DNA from: Saprospiraceae bacterium
GTDB lineage: Bacteria > Bacteroidota > Bacteroidia > Chitinophagales > Saprospiraceae
NCBI GenBank assembly: GCA_028285545.1
Contig: JANQPA010000012.1
Coordinates: 1-64,000 of the forward strand
Direction: 5' to 3'
Length of the DNA stretch: 64,000 nt
The notes under the pieces were generated by a model. That model made no database searches, was not told the origin of the DNA, and worked only from the letters and a program-made list of their open reading frames with translations. Made by a program: the position numbers and the translations under genes. Within the stretch, counting starts at the first letter, position 1, and the number at the start of each line of letters is the position of its first letter. This document shows, piece after piece, positions 36,367 to 45,204 of this stretch.

Positions 36367-37909
36367 AACAGCGACAATAATTGGAAAAGATGTAATTGAG
36401 TCTTTGACTTTAGGAATGTATGAGGACTCTAGGTTTATTTACCGAGAATATATTCAGAATGCTGCCGACCAAATTGATAAAGCGGTTGAATTAGGATTCC
36501 TAGATGCAAGAGATGAGGGTAAAATAGAAATTAATATTAATAAAAACTCGAGAGTTATATCCATTTATGACAATGCAACTGGAATTGAGTCAGAAAAGGT
36601 TCAAAGTATATTAAAAAATGTTGCTCAATCTACAAAAGAAAGAGGTAAGAATAAGGGATTTAGGGGCATTGGAAGATTGGGGGGGGTAGGCTACTGTGAT
36701 AAGCTTATATTTGAAACATCTTATCCAGGCGAGAATATTAAATCCATTTTAGTTTGGGACTCCAAAGAACTCAAATCAATTATTAATAATAGAAACAAAA
36801 AAGAAAGTGCAGCAGCAGTTATTGATGCAGTCACTTCTTTTAATACAGAAACAGAAAAGGCTAATGAAAGATACTTTAAAGTAATTTTAGAAAATGTCTC
36901 AAATGAATCTCTATTAGATAAGGGAGAAATTTTAGAATACCTTTCAATGGTAGCTCCAGTTTCATATTCAAAAGGGTTCATCTTCAAGAGTCAAATATAT
37001 GATTACGCTCAAAAACTAAATGTTAACATTGATGAATATCCAATTTTTATAAATAAAAGTAATCAGATTCAAAAATACTATACAACAAGCCTTTATGAAG
37101 GGGATTCAAGCAACAAGAAAAAATTTGATGAAATACACAATATAGAATTTCTAAACATTTATGATACTCCAAACAATTTAATTGCTTGGGGATGGTATTC
37201 AATTAGTACCTTAAAAAAACAAATGCCAGTAATAAATAAAGCACGTGGCATTAGGTTGAGAAAAGGAAACATTCAAATTGGATTAGAGGATTGTTTGGAA
37301 AAACACTTTAAGGAAAAAAGGGGAAATCTTTATTTTTTTGGAGAAATACATGCTGTTAGTCCTGACCTAATCCCCAATGCACGTAGAGATTACTTTCTTG
37401 AAAACCAAACACTCTACCAATTAGAGGGGAAATTAAAGCAGATATTTGAAGGCCTACATAAACTTTATCATTTTTCCTCTGAAATCAGAAATACCCAAAA
37501 GAAAGTTGATGATTTCTTCAAATTCTCAAAAGAATACGGAGAAAAACAAAAGAAAGGATTTACCAATACTGAAGAAGAAAAAAAATACCAAAAGGTATTT
37601 GCGGAAAAAAAGGAGAGAGCAAAGCAAGCAAAAGATAAACTTTCTAAAGCAAAAGATAAAATAGCTACCCAAGAACCTGCTAAGAAAAAGGTGTATGATA
37701 AGGTGGTTGGTAATACCAAAAAAGTCAATGTTGAGGAGGTTGTACCTCCAAAGCCATATGCAAAAACAAAATTTATTACAGATGATATTAATTCATTAAA
37801 TAGAAAGGAAAAAAAATTGGTATCAAAGATTTTTGCAATTATTGACAATATGTTGCCAAAAGAAATTGCAAGCATTTTGAAAGAGAAAATAAAAGAGGAA
37901 TTGCAATGA
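36359..37909 (+). CDS. GHKL (Hsp90-like) ATPase, copy 1
   Basis: A 516-residue protein with an N-terminal Bergerat-fold ATPase: N box REYIQNAADQID (E30, N34, D37), G1 box DNATGI (D71) and G2 box GFRGIGRLGGVGYC (about 100-113). The middle region shares blocks such as RGIRLRKGNIQIG and NARRDYF with copy 2, reminiscent of an Hsp90-type middle domain with its conserved Arg. A very Lys/Glu-rich, coiled-coil-like insertion lies at about 375-450. Overlaps its upstream neighbour by 8 bp and the DUF3696 gene by 4 bp (ATGA). Role unknown: a nucleotide-driven clamp or chaperone is expected. Confidence 0.85.
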   Translation: MDKTATIIGKDVIESLTLGMYEDSRFIYREYIQNAADQIDKAVELGFLDARDEGKIEININKNSRVISIYDNATGIESEKVQSILKNVAQSTKERGKNKGFRGIGRLGGVGYCDKLIFETSYPGENIKSILVWDSKELKSIINNRNKKESAAAVIDAVTSFNTETEKANERYFKVILENVSNESLLDKGEILEYLSMVAPVSYSKGFIFKSQIYDYAQKLNVNIDEYPIFINKSNQIQKYYTTSLYEGDSSNKKKFDEIHNIEFLNIYDTPNNLIAWGWYSISTLKKQMPVINKARGIRLRKGNIQIGLEDCLEKHFKEKRGNLYFFGEIHAVSPDLIPNARRDYFLENQTLYQLEGKLKQIFEGLHKLYHFSSEIRNTQKKVDDFFKFSKEYGEKQKKGFTNTEEEKKYQKVFAEKKERAKQAKDKLSKAKDKIATQEPAKKKVYDKVVGNTKKVNVEEVVPPKPYAKTKFITDDINSLNRKEKKLVSKIFAIIDNMLPKEIASILKEKIKEELQ

Positions 37910-39270
37910 AAATTTCAATTGAGAATTTCAAATCTATTAAAAAGCTTACAAATTTTGAACTTAGACCGATGACAATATTGTCTGGTGTAAACAGTTCAGG
38001 TAAATCTTCTTTTATCCAACTTCTATTGTTACTAAAGCAAACAATTGAAAGAAATTCGGCTAACCTCCCTTTTTACTTGGACGGAGAATTATACCAGGCG
38101 AAAAGTTTTAAGGACATAGTATCTAACCATGATTTAGAAAATAGACTAACTGTTACTTTTAAATTTAGTAAAGAAGAATTACTAAGATTTGATGATTCAA
38201 GTTTGAGAGTGTTTAAAGGTAACGATTATAACATTTTGGTGACTATCAGCTTTAAAGCTTTCAATGAATCTATTTACATTAGTGAATTCGAAGTAAAAGT
38301 TGATCTAATAAACAATTATAAGAAACCGTTCATTAAGTTAGATTTCAATGGACAAGATTACTCTATTAAAACAAACGATAATTTATTTGGAAATGAAATA
38401 TGGAACAGAGTCCATACTGCTTTTGTAAATTTCATTTCTTTTTACCCACTTATTCTTCATGACGGCGGAAAATATAGTTTTGACGATATTGTGTTAAAGT
38501 TTGATTGGGCTAAAGGTTTAGTAAACTCTTTCTTAGAAAACACCTCTTATATTGGCCCAAACCGGGAATCGCCACAAGATGAATACCTCCCCAAAAGAAC
38601 TTTAAAAAGAGTTAGTCCTACTGGAGATAATGTAGCGCAAATCCTTGAAAATTTTGCAGGTGATACCATTGAACTTTTACGTATAGACAATCAAAATAAT
38701 ATTATTAAATATAGTACTGAAACGGCAACTGTTGCTGAAGCTGTGAGGTATTGGATGTGCGATATTTTTAATGTTGCTGATGATTTAACATCAAGTAAAA
38801 TTGGTGAAAATTATAGGATTGATCTTATCAGTAAGTCTGGATTATCAACTAATATAAAGCATGTTGGTTTTGGAATTAGCCAAATATTACCAATAATAGT
38901 TGAAGGATTAATTATGCCTAATAACGGAACCATAATAGTTGAACAACCAGAAATTCACCTTCATCCAAAACTTCAAAGTTTAATTTTTGATTTTTTATAT
39001 GGCTTAACGCTACAAGGGAAAAAGGTTATCATCGAAACTCATAGTAGCCATTTTATTACCCGAATGAGAAGGCGGATAGCAGAAGATGAGAATAGTAAAA
39101 TGGATGATCGAATAAATTTGACATTTATCGAAGATAATATATTTAGATCAATCAGCTTAAATGACTTTGGGGGTCTTGAATATTATCCAAAGGACTTTAT
39201 TGAGCAGCCTAACTCTGAACTTAGTGCCATAGTTCAAGCCCAAATGAATAAAAGATTAAAATCCAAATAA
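37906..39270 (+). CDS. DUF3696/OLD-like AAA ATPase
   Basis: A 454-residue ABC/SMC-type ATPase. N-terminal IENFKSIKKLTNFELRPMT is followed by Walker A GVNSSGKSSF (K33); a long insert (60-310) carries SYIGPNRESP; then a signature-like GFGISQILPII (331), Walker B IIVEQPEIHLHP (345-353) and the H-loop IIETHSSHF (H379). The C-terminus has the DUF3696 form. It resembles OLD-family ATPases but ends without a TOPRIM nuclease domain. Overlaps the preceding gene by 4 bp and leaves 1 bp to the next. In known defence systems such ATPases act as DNA sensors or regulators of a partner nuclease; here that is inference. Confidence 0.85.
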   Translation: MKISIENFKSIKKLTNFELRPMTILSGVNSSGKSSFIQLLLLLKQTIERNSANLPFYLDGELYQAKSFKDIVSNHDLENRLTVTFKFSKEELLRFDDSSLRVFKGNDYNILVTISFKAFNESIYISEFEVKVDLINNYKKPFIKLDFNGQDYSIKTNDNLFGNEIWNRVHTAFVNFISFYPLILHDGGKYSFDDIVLKFDWAKGLVNSFLENTSYIGPNRESPQDEYLPKRTLKRVSPTGDNVAQILENFAGDTIELLRIDNQNNIIKYSTETATVAEAVRYWMCDIFNVADDLTSSKIGENYRIDLISKSGLSTNIKHVGFGISQILPIIVEGLIMPNNGTIIVEQPEIHLHPKLQSLIFDFLYGLTLQGKKVIIETHSSHFITRMRRRIAEDENSKMDDRINLTFIEDNIFRSISLNDFGGLEYYPKDFIEQPNSELSAIVQAQMNKRLKSK

Positions 39271-39271
39271 T

Positions 39272-40132
39272 ATGCAGTTTAATGCAGTTATTGATGTATC
39301 ATCGATAATATGGGACGAAGCGGATTTTGACTCTAACAAGCACCATTATTACAATTTGTTAAAAAGTATTTCACATTTTTTAGAAAAATTGGTACAGGAA
39401 AAACCAATAATTCTAATGCGAGATGAGCTTTTAATTGAGATGTCACAGTCCTTTCCTTCTAATCAAATTCCAAACGATTTTTGGTACATAGTGGAACAGG
39501 TCTACTCCTTTTTGGCAAATTCAGAATCAAATTTCATTTCACACCCTTCTGATAAAACCCCAGAATTGTATTCAATCCCCAACCTTATTAAATCATATTA
39601 CAATGAGGCTGTTAAGGATGAAATTGATTATCTTCTATCACATCTTCATATAGGAGAGGACGAGAATATTTATTTTACCTTTGAATATCTTTGGAATTCG
39701 CATAAAAATCTCAAAACTCAATTGGGTGAAATAGCAAAGACATACGAGACCATTATTGTTGACAAACAGCTACAATACAATAATAATTTAACAGAATTAG
39801 ATGAATTCTTCTCAAAATTGAAGCCAATTTTTGAGCATTATGAAAAGCATGACAAATCAGAGAATAAAACAAGAGAAGCATGGGAAAAGTCAGATAATAA
39901 AAAACAATTTATTTCTCAATTAACATGTTACAATGGAGTTGACAACGTTAGACCTCAAGAAATACTTGATTTGAGGTATCCAGAAAGATTTGGAAATCAT
40001 TATTATGGCTATGATTCAGATAATGAGGTTTATATTACTTTTATGCTAACAAGGCTTAACATATTCCATGCATTTGACGAATATGATGAAAACCGAATTC
40101 CTGATAAAGTAAGAAAGCATTTCAATAAATAA
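39272..40132 (+). CDS. Unrecognised operon protein
   Basis: A 286-residue soluble protein that I do not recognise. It starts with a beta strand ending in an Asp (FNAVIDVSSIIWDEADF, D8) followed by helices and PIILMRDELLIEMSQSF, an arrangement like strand 1 and the acidic helix of PIN-type nucleases; the later part lacks a clear match, so PIN is only a guess. The C-terminal RPQEILDLRYPERFGNH and FMLTRLNIFHAFDEYDE look conserved-like. Only 1 bp separates it from the DUF3696 gene and 2 bp from the second GHKL gene, so it belongs to the system. Confidence 0.75.
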   Translation: MQFNAVIDVSSIIWDEADFDSNKHHYYNLLKSISHFLEKLVQEKPIILMRDELLIEMSQSFPSNQIPNDFWYIVEQVYSFLANSESNFISHPSDKTPELYSIPNLIKSYYNEAVKDEIDYLLSHLHIGEDENIYFTFEYLWNSHKNLKTQLGEIAKTYETIIVDKQLQYNNNLTELDEFFSKLKPIFEHYEKHDKSENKTREAWEKSDNKKQFISQLTCYNGVDNVRPQEILDLRYPERFGNHYYGYDSDNEVYITFMLTRLNIFHAFDEYDENRIPDKVRKHFNK

Positions 40133-40134
40133 AA

Positions 40135-41673
40135 ATGAGTGAATTTAAGCCACATATAGGCAAAAATGTAATTGAAACTTTAACTCTTGGGATGTATGAA
40201 GACTCTCGGTTTATATACAGGGAGTATGTTCAAAATGCAGCTGACCAAATTGATGTTGCTGTTGAAGAAGGTATATTAGAAAAGAAAAGTAAAGGAGAAA
40301 TAAATATTACCATTGAAATCCATAAAAAGTGTATAAGTGTTGAAGATAATGCTACTGGCATAAGATCAGAAGATGTTTTACATTTTCTTGGAGATGTTGC
40401 TAACTCTCAAAAGGACAGAACTAAGAGAAAAGGATTTAGGGGAATTGGACGACTTGGTGGATTGGGTTATTGCAAAACTCTAGTATTTGAAACTAGTTAT
40501 AAAGGGGAAAATGTTAAGAGTAAGATTACCTTAAATGCTAATCAACTACGAGAAATTATTGAGGACAAATCGATAAAGATGGATGCTGCCGCAGTAATAA
40601 GCGTTATTACAACCCTTGAAAAGTTCAAAGAAGATGTAGAATCACATTATTTTAAAGTTAAATTAAATGAAGTAACGAATGAAGAGCTTCTTGATGTCAA
40701 AAAAGTCACAGAATATTTATCAATGGTTGCCCCAGTTCCTTTCAAACAGGCTTTCCCCTTTACAGAAAAAATACATTCCTATTTTTACGTTAACAATATA
40801 AAAATTGAAGAATACGATATACATCTTAACATTAATAACGAAAAACTTCACAAACCATATAAAATTGACATATACGATAAGAATGGTATTTCGAAAGCAA
40901 AGATTCTAGATGTTAGTTTCTTCAAAATACGAAATGAAGAAAATGAATTAATAGCTATCGGCTGGTATGGTGTTTCTGACTTACTCAATTTTCAGATTCA
41001 TGAAAGTAATATTGAAAGAGGAATCAGACTTAGAAAAGATAATATTGGAATCGGTTCGGAAATTACACTCAGTAAATTTTTTGGTCAGTTTCGTCAAAAC
41101 CTAAACTATATTGGAGAGGTTCATGCAATAAGCCCCTCCTTCATTCCTAATGCAAGGCGCGATTATTTCAATGATAATAAAACAACACAAGCATTTGAAA
41201 AGGAATTAAAAGAATTTTTCGCTTCTCTTGGAGGTTTAACCCAGGAATCATCTAAACTTCATAATAGGAAAAAAGATATTCTCTTATACAAAAAGGAATT
41301 TGACAATTATCAAGGAAAAATACAGAATAGAGAATTCACCAAAAGAGAAAAAGAGCACTTTGAACTGGAGTTAAAAAAATTAAGTAAAAAGGCATTTTTA
41401 TCAAAAGAGAAGATTGATAGAATCCGACAAAAGTCAGTAAATAATGAAAATTTGCAAATCATTTATGACAATATTATAGATGATTCAGATTTTGATTTTC
41501 CTAATTATGAGGTTATAAGTACAGAAAACATTGGTATATATCCTATCACATTAACTAAGCTTAATGAAAATGAAAAATTGGTGGTGGAGGAGATATTCTC
41601 AATTATCAAGGAAAATTTACCTTTGAAAAAAGCAGAGATGCTTGTGAAAAAAATTGCAGAACATTTTAACTAA
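40135..41673 (+). CDS. GHKL (Hsp90-like) ATPase, copy 2
   Basis: A 512-residue paralogue of the protein at 36359-37909. The first 113 residues align without gaps; by hand I count 72 identities. N box (E30, N34, D37), G1 DNATGI (D71) and G2 GFRGIGRLGGLGYC are intact, so both copies should bind ATP. GIRLRKDNIGIG and IPNARRDYFND are shared in the middle part and LNENEKLVVEEIFSII near the end. Copy 1's Lys/Glu-rich insertion is replaced by a different charged segment. Two copies in one operon suggest an obligate heterodimer or two specialised clamps rather than a recent duplication, since the C-terminal halves have diverged. Confidence 0.85.
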   Translation: MSEFKPHIGKNVIETLTLGMYEDSRFIYREYVQNAADQIDVAVEEGILEKKSKGEINITIEIHKKCISVEDNATGIRSEDVLHFLGDVANSQKDRTKRKGFRGIGRLGGLGYCKTLVFETSYKGENVKSKITLNANQLREIIEDKSIKMDAAAVISVITTLEKFKEDVESHYFKVKLNEVTNEELLDVKKVTEYLSMVAPVPFKQAFPFTEKIHSYFYVNNIKIEEYDIHLNINNEKLHKPYKIDIYDKNGISKAKILDVSFFKIRNEENELIAIGWYGVSDLLNFQIHESNIERGIRLRKDNIGIGSEITLSKFFGQFRQNLNYIGEVHAISPSFIPNARRDYFNDNKTTQAFEKELKEFFASLGGLTQESSKLHNRKKDILLYKKEFDNYQGKIQNREFTKREKEHFELELKKLSKKAFLSKEKIDRIRQKSVNNENLQIIYDNIIDDSDFDFPNYEVISTENIGIYPITLTKLNENEKLVVEEIFSIIKENLPLKKAEMLVKKIAEHFN

Positions 41674-41676
41674 AAC

Positions 41677-43650
41677 ATGACTAAAAAGAAAAAAAATATT
41701 CTTCTTATTGAACCTGGATATAAAAACAAATATCCTCCTATTGGGCTGATGAAAATCTCAACTTATCACAAAAGGCTCGGCGATAGGGTAACTTTCTATA
41801 AAGGAGATTTAAAGAAATTTATTTTAAATGGTATTGTGGATGAATGCATCGCAAAAGTATCTGATATTGAGAATAAAATAGATTGGTTAAAAAGAAAAGA
41901 AACAATTGAAAAATATATAAAAACAAAGCGTTCACAATATATAAATGAAATACTCATCGATGTTCCTGATATCTTTAAAGAGACAAATAGTAAATATCCT
42001 TTATTAGAGCTGTGGTTTAAATACTACGCTGATTTTTACAGAAGAAAAGTTTATGTTAATAATCCTAAATGGGATAGAGTCTATGTTACTACCTTATTTA
42101 CATTCTATTGGAAGATAACGGTTCAAGCTATTAAGGATGCTAAAATGTTGGTGAAAAATAACCACGAACTAAAGGTTGGCGGCGTAATGGCAACACTTTT
42201 AAGAGATGAAATTTATGAAGAAACTGGAATTTTCCCAATGGCTGGTTTGTTGGATAAACCTGGAATGTTGGATGAAAATGATCTAATAATTGATGACCTA
42301 CCTCTTGATTATTCTATTCTGGATGAAGTTGATTACATATATCCAACGGGAAGTGCCTATTTTACTTTTATGACAAAAGGATGCACTAGAACCTGTGCAT
42401 TCTGTTCAGTTCCAAAGTTAGAACCAACTTATAAAGAAAAAATTCCAACCAAGGGAAAGTTCGAAGAAATTAAAGAAATATACGGAGAGCAGCAAAATTT
42501 GTTATTAATGGATAATAATGTTTTAGCTTCCCCTAAATTTCCAGAAATTATTGAGGAAATTAAAGAAATGGGTTTTTATAAAGGTGCAACCTGGGTTGAA
42601 CCTAATCAGTTAGATATTGCTATTAAAAATTTTAAAAGCGGTTTAAACGATATTGCTTATAGAAAAAGGATACATAGATTACTCAAAGAATTTTATAATA
42701 AAAGATTGAAGGGTAAAAAAGTGCAACAGGAGTTTTATGATAAATTGGACAAGTTTGGCCTGGTCAAATTAGAAACAACTACAAAGGAAAATATTTTAAA
42801 AGCTTTTCCGGAGATAAGAGATACCTATGAAAAGTACAGGGATAAAGCCCCGAAGCAGAGATTTGTTGACTTTAATCAAGGTACAGATGCCCGATATGTA
42901 ACAGATGAATATATGCGCTTAATGAGTGAAATACCTATTTATCCATTGAGAATTGCATTTGATTATATAGGGCTTCAAAAAAAATATATAAATGCAGTAT
43001 ATCTGGCTCATAAATATGGAATAGATAGATTATCGAATTACCTTTTGTTTAATTTCGTTGATAAACCAGAAGACTTATATAATAGAATGCGAATAAATAT
43101 TGATCTTTCAAGAGAGTTAAAAATTCATATTTATTCCTTTCCTATGAAATATATACCGCTTTATGGTGAAGATGCAAAAGATAGGCAGTATATAGGAAAA
43201 CATTGGAACAAAAAATTTATCAGAGCAATACAATCAGTTAGTAATGTAACCAGAGGCATTGTACCTCCTGGAAAGAGCTTTTTTGAAAAAGCTTGGGGAA
43301 AAAATATTTCTGAATATTTTCAGATTTTGTATATGCCCGAAACCTATATAATTTATAGAAAAATTTTCGAAGAGTTAGGATACACCCAAAAATGGAGTGA
43401 ATTGTTTAATGAAAAACTAACTTCTGAAGAAAAAGATATAGCTAAGAAAATAATTGAGACCAATGATTTTAAAGACTTAAAATCTAAAACTCAGAATGAA
43501 AACATATTAAAACTTTTATCCCACTATCTTATCACTAGAAATGATGTGAAAAATAGTGACAAGGAGTATAAAACTATTAAAAAGAAATTTGACGGAATTA
43601 TTAAATCTGATAGATTTGTTGAACTTACCTTAACTTATGATTTTGAGTAA
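41677..43650 (+). CDS. Radical SAM enzyme
   Basis: A 657-residue enzyme with the [4Fe-4S]/SAM motif CTRTCAFC (C236, C240, C243). The N-terminal NILLIEPGYKNKYPPIGLMK resembles the B12-binding-like domain that precedes many radical SAM cores, but I see no cobalamin-binding DxHxxG. NNVLASPKF and FNQGTDARYV lie in the predicted TIM barrel. Residues 250-400 hold a basic helical insertion, and the last 200 residues are unassigned. It is the last gene of the operon, 3 bp after the second GHKL gene. The substrate is unknown; modification of a nucleotide, DNA or a partner protein is conceivable. Confidence 0.85.
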   Translation: MTKKKKNILLIEPGYKNKYPPIGLMKISTYHKRLGDRVTFYKGDLKKFILNGIVDECIAKVSDIENKIDWLKRKETIEKYIKTKRSQYINEILIDVPDIFKETNSKYPLLELWFKYYADFYRRKVYVNNPKWDRVYVTTLFTFYWKITVQAIKDAKMLVKNNHELKVGGVMATLLRDEIYEETGIFPMAGLLDKPGMLDENDLIIDDLPLDYSILDEVDYIYPTGSAYFTFMTKGCTRTCAFCSVPKLEPTYKEKIPTKGKFEEIKEIYGEQQNLLLMDNNVLASPKFPEIIEEIKEMGFYKGATWVEPNQLDIAIKNFKSGLNDIAYRKRIHRLLKEFYNKRLKGKKVQQEFYDKLDKFGLVKLETTTKENILKAFPEIRDTYEKYRDKAPKQRFVDFNQGTDARYVTDEYMRLMSEIPIYPLRIAFDYIGLQKKYINAVYLAHKYGIDRLSNYLLFNFVDKPEDLYNRMRINIDLSRELKIHIYSFPMKYIPLYGEDAKDRQYIGKHWNKKFIRAIQSVSNVTRGIVPPGKSFFEKAWGKNISEYFQILYMPETYIIYRKIFEELGYTQKWSELFNEKLTSEEKDIAKKIIETNDFKDLKSKTQNENILKLLSHYLITRNDVKNSDKEYKTIKKKFDGIIKSDRFVELTLTYDFE

Positions 43651-43808
43651 AATGGATGAAAACTACCGCATCTTAAGAAGTGGGCCTGTAATACTAACTG
43701 TCTCTCTCTCAACTCGGCCGCCAAAACCGTCTCATCATCTGCCCTCCCAGCGTAATTTTCAATTGTGCTGAAATTCTCATGGTCGAGCAAGTGACTAAAA
43801 GTATTCCT
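43635..43808 (-). pseudogene. Possible tyrosine-recombinase tail remnant
   Basis: A 57-codon minus-strand stretch without a start, bounded by a stop on each side, reads RNTF-SHLLDHENFSTIENYAGR followed by a charged tail. HLLDHENFSTIENYA resembles the LLGHxxxxTTxxY block of phage-type integrases, with the RHTF motif nearby as RNTF but too close, as if the interval was deleted. It overlaps the last 16 bp of the radical SAM gene. The resemblance is short and could be chance. Confidence 0.3.
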
Positions 43809-44140
43809 CTAAGCACCTTCATTTAGAGCCAAAGTAGCACTACTATATCTTGCAGAATAATAGGTGATATAAATACCAAGTTAAATCCTACCAGAAATCC
43901 TTTTTCCAGATTTGAGTGTTTTTTTGAAATACCGTATAGCACGTCCTTCGACTGAAAGTGTTTAGTGACCACACATTCACCTCTTTTACCCAAATAAAAA
44001 CTGGAAAATATATACAACCTCCCGACAAATATATACATCCACCACTCCCTAAGCACCTAACTTTGTAATAGTTAGTCATTCAAGTCTTTGCTTAGATTAT
44101 TTATACTAGTCTTTCTTAAGTCAAAATAAATAAACTATAA
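43651..44140. other. Intergenic region after the operon
   Basis: About 490 bp. The first 160 bp hold the possible integrase remnant. The rest has no supported gene; no hairpin terminator was seen directly after the operon. The promoter of the bestrophin-type gene is expected near 44100. Confidence 0.4.
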
Positions 44141-45175
44141 ATGTTAGTCACTAAGGACCTTTCACCTGTACAAATCGTATCGTGGACTTGGCAGCATATC
44201 CTTAAATTGCTGGTTTTTGTAGGTGCTTTTGCCTTTTTATATGCCAATAACTATATACCCTTTTCCCTTCCTTGGCTACCTGTTTCTGTTATAGGTACTG
44301 CCGTCGCTTTCTATGTCGGGTTTAAAAACAATAGTGCTTATGATCGTATGTGGGAAGCCCGAAAAATTTGGGGTGGCATTGTTAATGATAGTCGTACCTG
44401 GGGCATGATGGTAGATGGATACATATCTAATTTTTTTAATAAAACTAGAGCAAGCGCGAAGGAAATTCATGACATCAAAAAACGTCTCATATATCGCCAC
44501 ATTGCCTGGCTATATGCACATCGGAGTCAGCTTTTAGTAGCTACGCCCTGGGAACATATCAGTCAAGGAGGAAATGTGGGCAAAACGACTAAGTATTATC
44601 AAAAAAAATTTGGTGTTGGCCTGGTAGATGATGAAGTGACCAGAACGGAGCTTCAGCTATTTCTTCCAGAGGACGAACATGACCGACTGATTGCTTATGC
44701 CAATACCGCTACACAAATTATAAATGAGCAATCCAGAGATTTAAGAATGCTTCGAGAAGCAGGTTTTCTAGACGATTTCCGTCATATGGAAATGGAGAAT
44801 GTTCTAAAAAGCTTTTATACGCTTCAGGGAAAAAATGAACGAATCAAGAAATTCCCTCTCCCTCGTCAGTACGCCAATATGAGTCGAGTTTTTGTTGGGA
44901 TTTTTGTTTTTCTATTGCCATTTACCATGATTCCTGAGTTGATGAAATTAGGAGAATGGGGCTTTTGGCTATCCATTCCCATTACAGCTCTACTTGGTTG
45001 GATTTATGTGATGATGGAAGTAATTGGCGATTATTCTGAAAACCCTTTTCAAGGAATGCCCAATGATATTCCAATGCTTTCTTTATGTAGAGTTATTGAA
45101 ATTGATTTGAGAGAAATGCTTGGTGAAAAAGAATTACCTCCTCCAATAGCAGCAAAAAATGGCATTTTAATGTGA
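44141..45175 (+). CDS. Bestrophin-family membrane channel
   Basis: A 344-residue member of the bestrophin/UPF0187 (YneE) family of pentameric ion channels. Hydrophobic segments lie at about 20-35, 40-62, 247-267 and 275-297. Family motifs are FYVGFKNNSAYDRMWEARKI, SRTWGMMV and the late DYSENPFQGMPNDIPM block. Bacterial members conduct small cations or anions. Its end overlaps by 4 bp a GTG that could start the next frame, but the better start of that gene is 29 bp downstream, so the two are probably co-transcribed. Confidence 0.9.
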   Translation: MLVTKDLSPVQIVSWTWQHILKLLVFVGAFAFLYANNYIPFSLPWLPVSVIGTAVAFYVGFKNNSAYDRMWEARKIWGGIVNDSRTWGMMVDGYISNFFNKTRASAKEIHDIKKRLIYRHIAWLYAHRSQLLVATPWEHISQGGNVGKTTKYYQKKFGVGLVDDEVTRTELQLFLPEDEHDRLIAYANTATQIINEQSRDLRMLREAGFLDDFRHMEMENVLKSFYTLQGKNERIKKFPLPRQYANMSRVFVGIFVFLLPFTMIPELMKLGEWGFWLSIPITALLGWIYVMMEVIGDYSENPFQGMPNDIPMLSLCRVIEIDLREMLGEKELPPPIAAKNGILM

Positions 45176-45204
45176 TCATTTCATTCATCAAAAACTCGAA
45201 AAAA

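Noticed and set aside
34693-43650. MZA, Gabija or dnd/dpd-type system
   Set aside because: There is no Z1 or AIPR protein, no GajB-type UvrD helicase, and no DndCDE or 7-deazaguanine genes; the gene set does not match these known systems.
43823-44079. Two short minus-strand frames between the radical SAM and bestrophin genes
   Set aside because: Low-complexity aromatic-rich sequence, overlapping each other in different frames, without homology that I recognise.
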